Source: Mesorhizobium sp. CA8
GTDB lineage: Bacteria > Pseudomonadota > Alphaproteobacteria > Rhizobiales > Rhizobiaceae
Length of the DNA: 64,000 nt
Assembly (NCBI RefSeq): GCF_020164955.1
Contig: NZ_JAIUHG010000003.1
Span: forward strand, 186,001 to 250,000
Direction: 5' to 3'
Below the pieces are notes generated by a model. It made no database searches. It was not told where the DNA came from and worked only from the letters and a program-made list of their open reading frames with translations. Shown here in pieces: positions 60,617 through 64,000 of this stretch; the first letter of the stretch is position 1; each line of letters starts with the position of its first letter. The translations under genes were made by a program, and so were the position numbers.

Positions 60617-62698
60617 CTATACGCGACCCTTCGCGAAGAAATCCGGATAGTCCTCCATCGCCGCGGCAATGATACGCAGCGAGGCGGCGATCTGCAGCAT
60701 TTCGAGCCGATCGCTGCGTTGGGCGATGCTGGCCGCATATTGCCTCGCCACCGCGACGGTCGCGGTCTGCGGCTCGCCCGGGCGCCGAAACAGCAATTCG
60801 CGCGCCAGGCCGCGCATGAAATTGCCGATGGATTCGACCGTTTCGTGCGGGACGGCGGAGTTCAACTGCGCCTGGCGCAGCCGCAGCACCTCCAGCCCGA
60901 CGGTGACGGCGGCGATGCTTCCGCCAAGCATGGGGTCGCCCTTGCGGCCCGTCTGCTGCACCTGCGGCATCAACTGGTTGATCCGGTCGTAGGCGAGGCT
61001 TTCGAACGCCGAACGCCGGGGGATGCGTTCATGCAGGCAAAGCCGCGCCAAATCCTCACGCATCGCCTGCGAGATTCGCTCAACGGTGACCCAGGGATCG
61101 GCCGGCAGCACGACGATGAAGACGCCGATGGCAATCAGGATGCCGACCAGAATCGAGGCCGAGCCGGCGAAGAACGGCCCGGGATCATAGATCATCTGCT
61201 GATGCGGGCTGAGGAAGGCGAGGAAGTTGATCGCGAAGGCGGTGGCGACGCCAACATGACGCGGATTGGCCATGCCGAGCGCCGCAGGCACCAGGATCGG
61301 CACGACGAAGAGCGTGAACCAGCCGAAGCCCGGCAGCGCCGGCAGCGCGACCTGGCCGACCAGAAAGGCAAAAGGCAGCGCGATCAGCGTTCCGGTGAAG
61401 AAGCCCCAGGCGGACTGCACGGGATCGGGGCGCGATGCGAACAGGCTGGAGACGACGGCGACGAGGATGACGGTGCCGGCCGCTTCCGACCATTTGGTCG
61501 TCAGCCAGAAGATCGCCACGAGCAACGTCGCCAGCGCGGCGCGCACGGCATTGCGCCATGCGGCCTGGTAGTCGCGGTGGACGACCAAGGCCGGCTGGCC
61601 TCGCTCGCTCGATTTGCGGGAGACGGGCGACCGGAGTGCGTCAAGGCCGCGCATCACCTGCTTCAGCGCCTCGGCGAAATCGCCGGCGATGGTCAGTCGG
61701 GTGATGGTGCCGACTTTGTCTTCGCCGTTATCGTAGGGACCGGTATCGTTGGGCAGGTCGGGCATCTCCCTGGCCTTGCTCGCGATCGCGTCGAGCCGTG
61801 CCACCCATGGCCCTGTGTCATCGAGCGCGCCGGGCGTCGCCGCCAGTTCACCGACGAAGGCTTTCAATTCGCTGCGCATGGGAATGAGCGCTGCGTTCTT
61901 CGGCCTGCGGTGGCTGTGCAGGGCGCGCGCCGCGGAAAGCGCCCACAGAAGCTGGCCGATCGTGCGCCGCACCGGGTGGGCGCTGGTGGCGAAGCTCGGC
62001 GCCTCCAGCCGCGCATAGGTGCGCATCTCCGCGAGGGTCTGGGCATCGGCGATCAGCTTGCGCTGGAGCGCGGCAAGGCTTGCCGGATCGCCATCGGAAA
62101 AGGCGCCACCGGCATATTCGGCGAGGTCGAGAATGCTGCGCTTCAGCCGGGAGATGATGGCGTCGGCGGCGAGCTTCGGCAGGATCAGCCGGCTGGTGAC
62201 GCCGGCGCAGACGATGCCGAGAACGATCTCGGCGCACCGCGCGATCGCCAGCTCGACGACGATATGCGGCTGTCCAAGGGCCGGCAGGCTGATGATCATC
62301 GCCGTATAGCCGGCAAGGGCGGCGCCATAGGCTTCCGGGTTGCGCAACAGCGACGAGACGAGCGTGCAGACGCCGATCCAGAGCGCCAGCACGGTGACCA
62401 GCAGCCACGGATTGGCGCCGAACAGCGATGTGATGCCGATAGCGGCAAGACCGCCCGCCAGCGTGCCGAGCAGCCTGTAGAAGCCCTTCGCCAGCACCAT
62501 GCCGGCCACCGGCTGCGCGACGATGAACACCGTCATCATCGCCCATTGCGGATGGTCGAGCTTCAGCGCGTAGGCGGCAAGAAGCGCGATCAGCCCCGCC
62601 GAAACCGTGCGTAAGGCGAATATCCAATCCGAACGGGTCGGCTGTGTCAGGCCCCTTAATGGTATCTCGGCAAGCTCTTTCAGCCGCGCCCAGGTCAC
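60617..62698 (-). CDS. FUSC-type membrane transporter
   Basis: 693 residues from GTG 62698 (GGAG eight bases upstream; the first ATG nearby is followed at once by a stop). Two similar halves, each with a six-helix membrane block (about 25-165 and 365-510) and a cytosolic domain, as in fusaric-acid-resistance/aromatic-acid exporters (FUSC, AaeB-like). Probably exports aromatic acids, but no AaeA-like membrane-fusion partner is adjacent. Confidence 0.87.
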   Translation of the reverse strand: MTWARLKELAEIPLRGLTQPTRSDWIFALRTVSAGLIALLAAYALKLDHPQWAMMTVFIVAQPVAGMVLAKGFYRLLGTLAGGLAAIGITSLFGANPWLLVTVLALWIGVCTLVSSLLRNPEAYGAALAGYTAMIISLPALGQPHIVVELAIARCAEIVLGIVCAGVTSRLILPKLAADAIISRLKRSILDLAEYAGGAFSDGDPASLAALQRKLIADAQTLAEMRTYARLEAPSFATSAHPVRRTIGQLLWALSAARALHSHRRPKNAALIPMRSELKAFVGELAATPGALDDTGPWVARLDAIASKAREMPDLPNDTGPYDNGEDKVGTITRLTIAGDFAEALKQVMRGLDALRSPVSRKSSERGQPALVVHRDYQAAWRNAVRAALATLLVAIFWLTTKWSEAAGTVILVAVVSSLFASRPDPVQSAWGFFTGTLIALPFAFLVGQVALPALPGFGWFTLFVVPILVPAALGMANPRHVGVATAFAINFLAFLSPHQQMIYDPGPFFAGSASILVGILIAIGVFIVVLPADPWVTVERISQAMREDLARLCLHERIPRRSAFESLAYDRINQLMPQVQQTGRKGDPMLGGSIAAVTVGLEVLRLRQAQLNSAVPHETVESIGNFMRGLARELLFRRPGEPQTATVAVARQYAASIAQRSDRLEMLQIAASLRIIAAAMEDYPDFFAKGRV

Positions 62699-62741
62699 AT
62701 GCCCGTCTCCATGCCGGAGCCTGTTATGGACCGGACGGCGT

Positions 62742-64000
62742 TCAGATATCCAGCACGTCCGTCTCGGCGAATTCGGCGCGCTCCTGGATGAAGCGGAAAC
62801 GCGCCTCGGGCTTGGTGCCCATAAGCGCGTCGACGGCATCCTTGGTGGCCTGCTCGGCATCGATCACATCAACCCTCAGAAGCGTGCGCTTCTTCGGATC
62901 CATCGTGGTCTCCTTGAGCTGTGAGGCCATCATCTCGCCCAGGCCCTTGAAGCGGCCGATCTCGACCTTGCCGCGTCCGGCGAACTCGGTGCGTAGCAAC
63001 TCGTCCTTATGCGCGTCGTCGCGGGCATAGCCGACCTTGCCGCCTTGCCGGATCGAATAGAGCGGCGGCACGGCCATGTAGAGATGGCCGCCGCGGATCA
63101 GGTTCGGCATCTCCTGATAGAAGAAGGTGATCAACAGCGAAGCGATGTGCGCGCCGTCGACGTCGGCGTCGGTCATGATGATCACGCGGTCGTAGCGCAG
63201 ATCCTCATCGCGGTATTTCGAGCGCGTGCCGCAGCCGAGCGCCTGGATCAGGTCGGAAATCTGCTGGTTGGCGGCAAGCTTGTCGTTGCCGGCGGAAGCG
63301 ACGTTGAGGATCTTGCCGCGCAGCGGGAGCACTGCCTGGCTGGCGCGGTCGCGCGCCTGCTTGGCCGAGCCGCCGGCCGAGTCACCCTCGACGATGAAGA
63401 TCTCGGCGCCGGCGGCGGCGTTCTGGGTGCAATCGGCGAGCTTGCCCGGAAGGCGCAGCTTGCGCACGGCGCTCTTACGCGAGACTTCCTTCTCCTGGCG
63501 GCGCCGAACGCGCTCGTCGGCGCGCGCGATGACCCAGTCGAGAAGCTTCGAGGCTTCCTGCGGATTGTCGGCCAGCCAATGGTCGAACGGGTCGCGGATG
63601 GCGTTCTCGACGATGCGCATCGCCTCGATCGTCGCCAGCCTGTCCTTGGTCTGACCGACGAATTCCGGCTCGCGGATGAATACCGACAGCATGCCTGCGG
63701 CAGAGATCATCACGTCGTCGGTGGTGACGATCGAGGCGCGCTTGTTGCCGATGAGGTCGGCATAGGCGCGCAGTCCGCGCGTCAGCACGTTGCGGAAGCC
63801 TGCCTCATGCGTGCCGCCCTCGGGGGTCGGAATGGTGTTGCAATAGGAGTTGAGGAAACCATCGCCGCCGAACCAGGTGACGGCCCATTCAAGCGAACCG
63901 TGGCCGCCCTGCTTGTCGCTCTTCCCTGCGAAAACCTCGCGCGTGACCTGGAATTCGTCGCCCAGCGTCGCCTTGAGATAATCTTTAAGGCCCCCGGGGA
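62742..64000 (-). CDS. parE: DNA topoisomerase IV subunit B, C-terminal part
   Basis: 419 codons visible; the N-terminus lies beyond the right edge. TOPRIM domain: EGDSAGGSAKQARDR, PLRGKILNV, TDADVDGAHIASL; then RFKGLGEM and the GyrB/ParE C-terminal ending. The QGGHGSLEWAVTWFGGDGFL segment and absence of the long GyrB insertion indicate ParE rather than GyrB. Unlinks daughter chromosomes together with ParC. Confidence 0.95.
   Translation of the reverse strand, partial: PGGLKDYLKATLGDEFQVTREVFAGKSDKQGGHGSLEWAVTWFGGDGFLNSYCNTIPTPEGGTHEAGFRNVLTRGLRAYADLIGNKRASIVTTDDVMISAAGMLSVFIREPEFVGQTKDRLATIEAMRIVENAIRDPFDHWLADNPQEASKLLDWVIARADERVRRRQEKEVSRKSAVRKLRLPGKLADCTQNAAAGAEIFIVEGDSAGGSAKQARDRASQAVLPLRGKILNVASAGNDKLAANQQISDLIQALGCGTRSKYRDEDLRYDRVIIMTDADVDGAHIASLLITFFYQEMPNLIRGGHLYMAVPPLYSIRQGGKVGYARDDAHKDELLRTEFAGRGKVEIGRFKGLGEMMASQLKETTMDPKKRTLLRVDVIDAEQATKDAVDALMGTKPEARFRFIQERAEFAETDVLDI

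Noticed and set aside
60551..62614. 687-codon plus-strand frame opposite the FUSC gene
   Set aside because: Shadow of a real transporter gene; Arg/Gly/Asp-rich without domain structure.

Overview
This 64 kb window looks like chromosome of a high-GC alphaproteobacterium of the order Hyphomicrobiales, most likely Mesorhizobium or a close relative. The evidence is the gene content (DUF1127 genes with CcsR/Cuckoo-type hairpins, a coxMNOP-like terminal oxidase, a class I PHA synthase, DUF982, DUF2336 and DUF2189 proteins) and the rhizobial-type intergenic repeats. The genus is inferred; no rRNA is present.

Layout. 1-20 kb: a partial hypothetical gene, trmFO, a six-hairpin anti-Shine-Dalgarno-like RNA array behind two DUF1127 genes, a DUF2157/GDYXXLXY membrane pair, a broken ClpP-like secreted-protein gene, tRNA-Leu(TAG), trigger factor, a cytochrome c, an aa3-type oxidase operon (subunits II, I, III, III-like, IV), radC, map, and several small secreted proteins. 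20.65-36.64 kb: a 15.9 kb integrated element bounded by a 53-bp direct repeat made from the 3' half of tRNA-Glu(TTC). It carries a tyrosine integrase, an excisionase-like HTH gene, a replication-like gene, a HK97-type prohead protease, a small-terminase-like gene, a discoidin-repeat protein, an XRE repressor with an operator-like inverted repeat, and a 30-aa RiPP-like peptide. No large terminase, portal, major capsid or tail gene was recognised, which resembles a phage satellite (PICI-like) more than a complete prophage. 36.8-64 kb: housekeeping genes including an M15 peptidase lipoprotein, phaC, an aminotransferase, hom, glpX, recJ, a patatin-like lipase, hisI, folE, an IscU/NifU-like scaffold, a LysR regulator with a divergent His-rich small ORF, yidD, a class D beta-lactamase, thrS, an acyltransferase, a nitroreductase, a citrate-lyase-like/MaoC pair, DUF2336, a FUSC transporter and the 3' part of parE.

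Most interesting: (1) the DUF1127/CcsR-like array, which is a 119-bp three-hairpin unit present twice at a constant 199-bp offset with compensatory stem changes and constant loops; (2) the candidate phage satellite with paired 11-bp arm-type repeats at both ends; (3) the orphan RiPP-like precursor inside it; (4) a gene broken by an exact 14-bp tandem duplication. Several frameshifts fall in short homopolymers, so sequencing error must be excluded for those.
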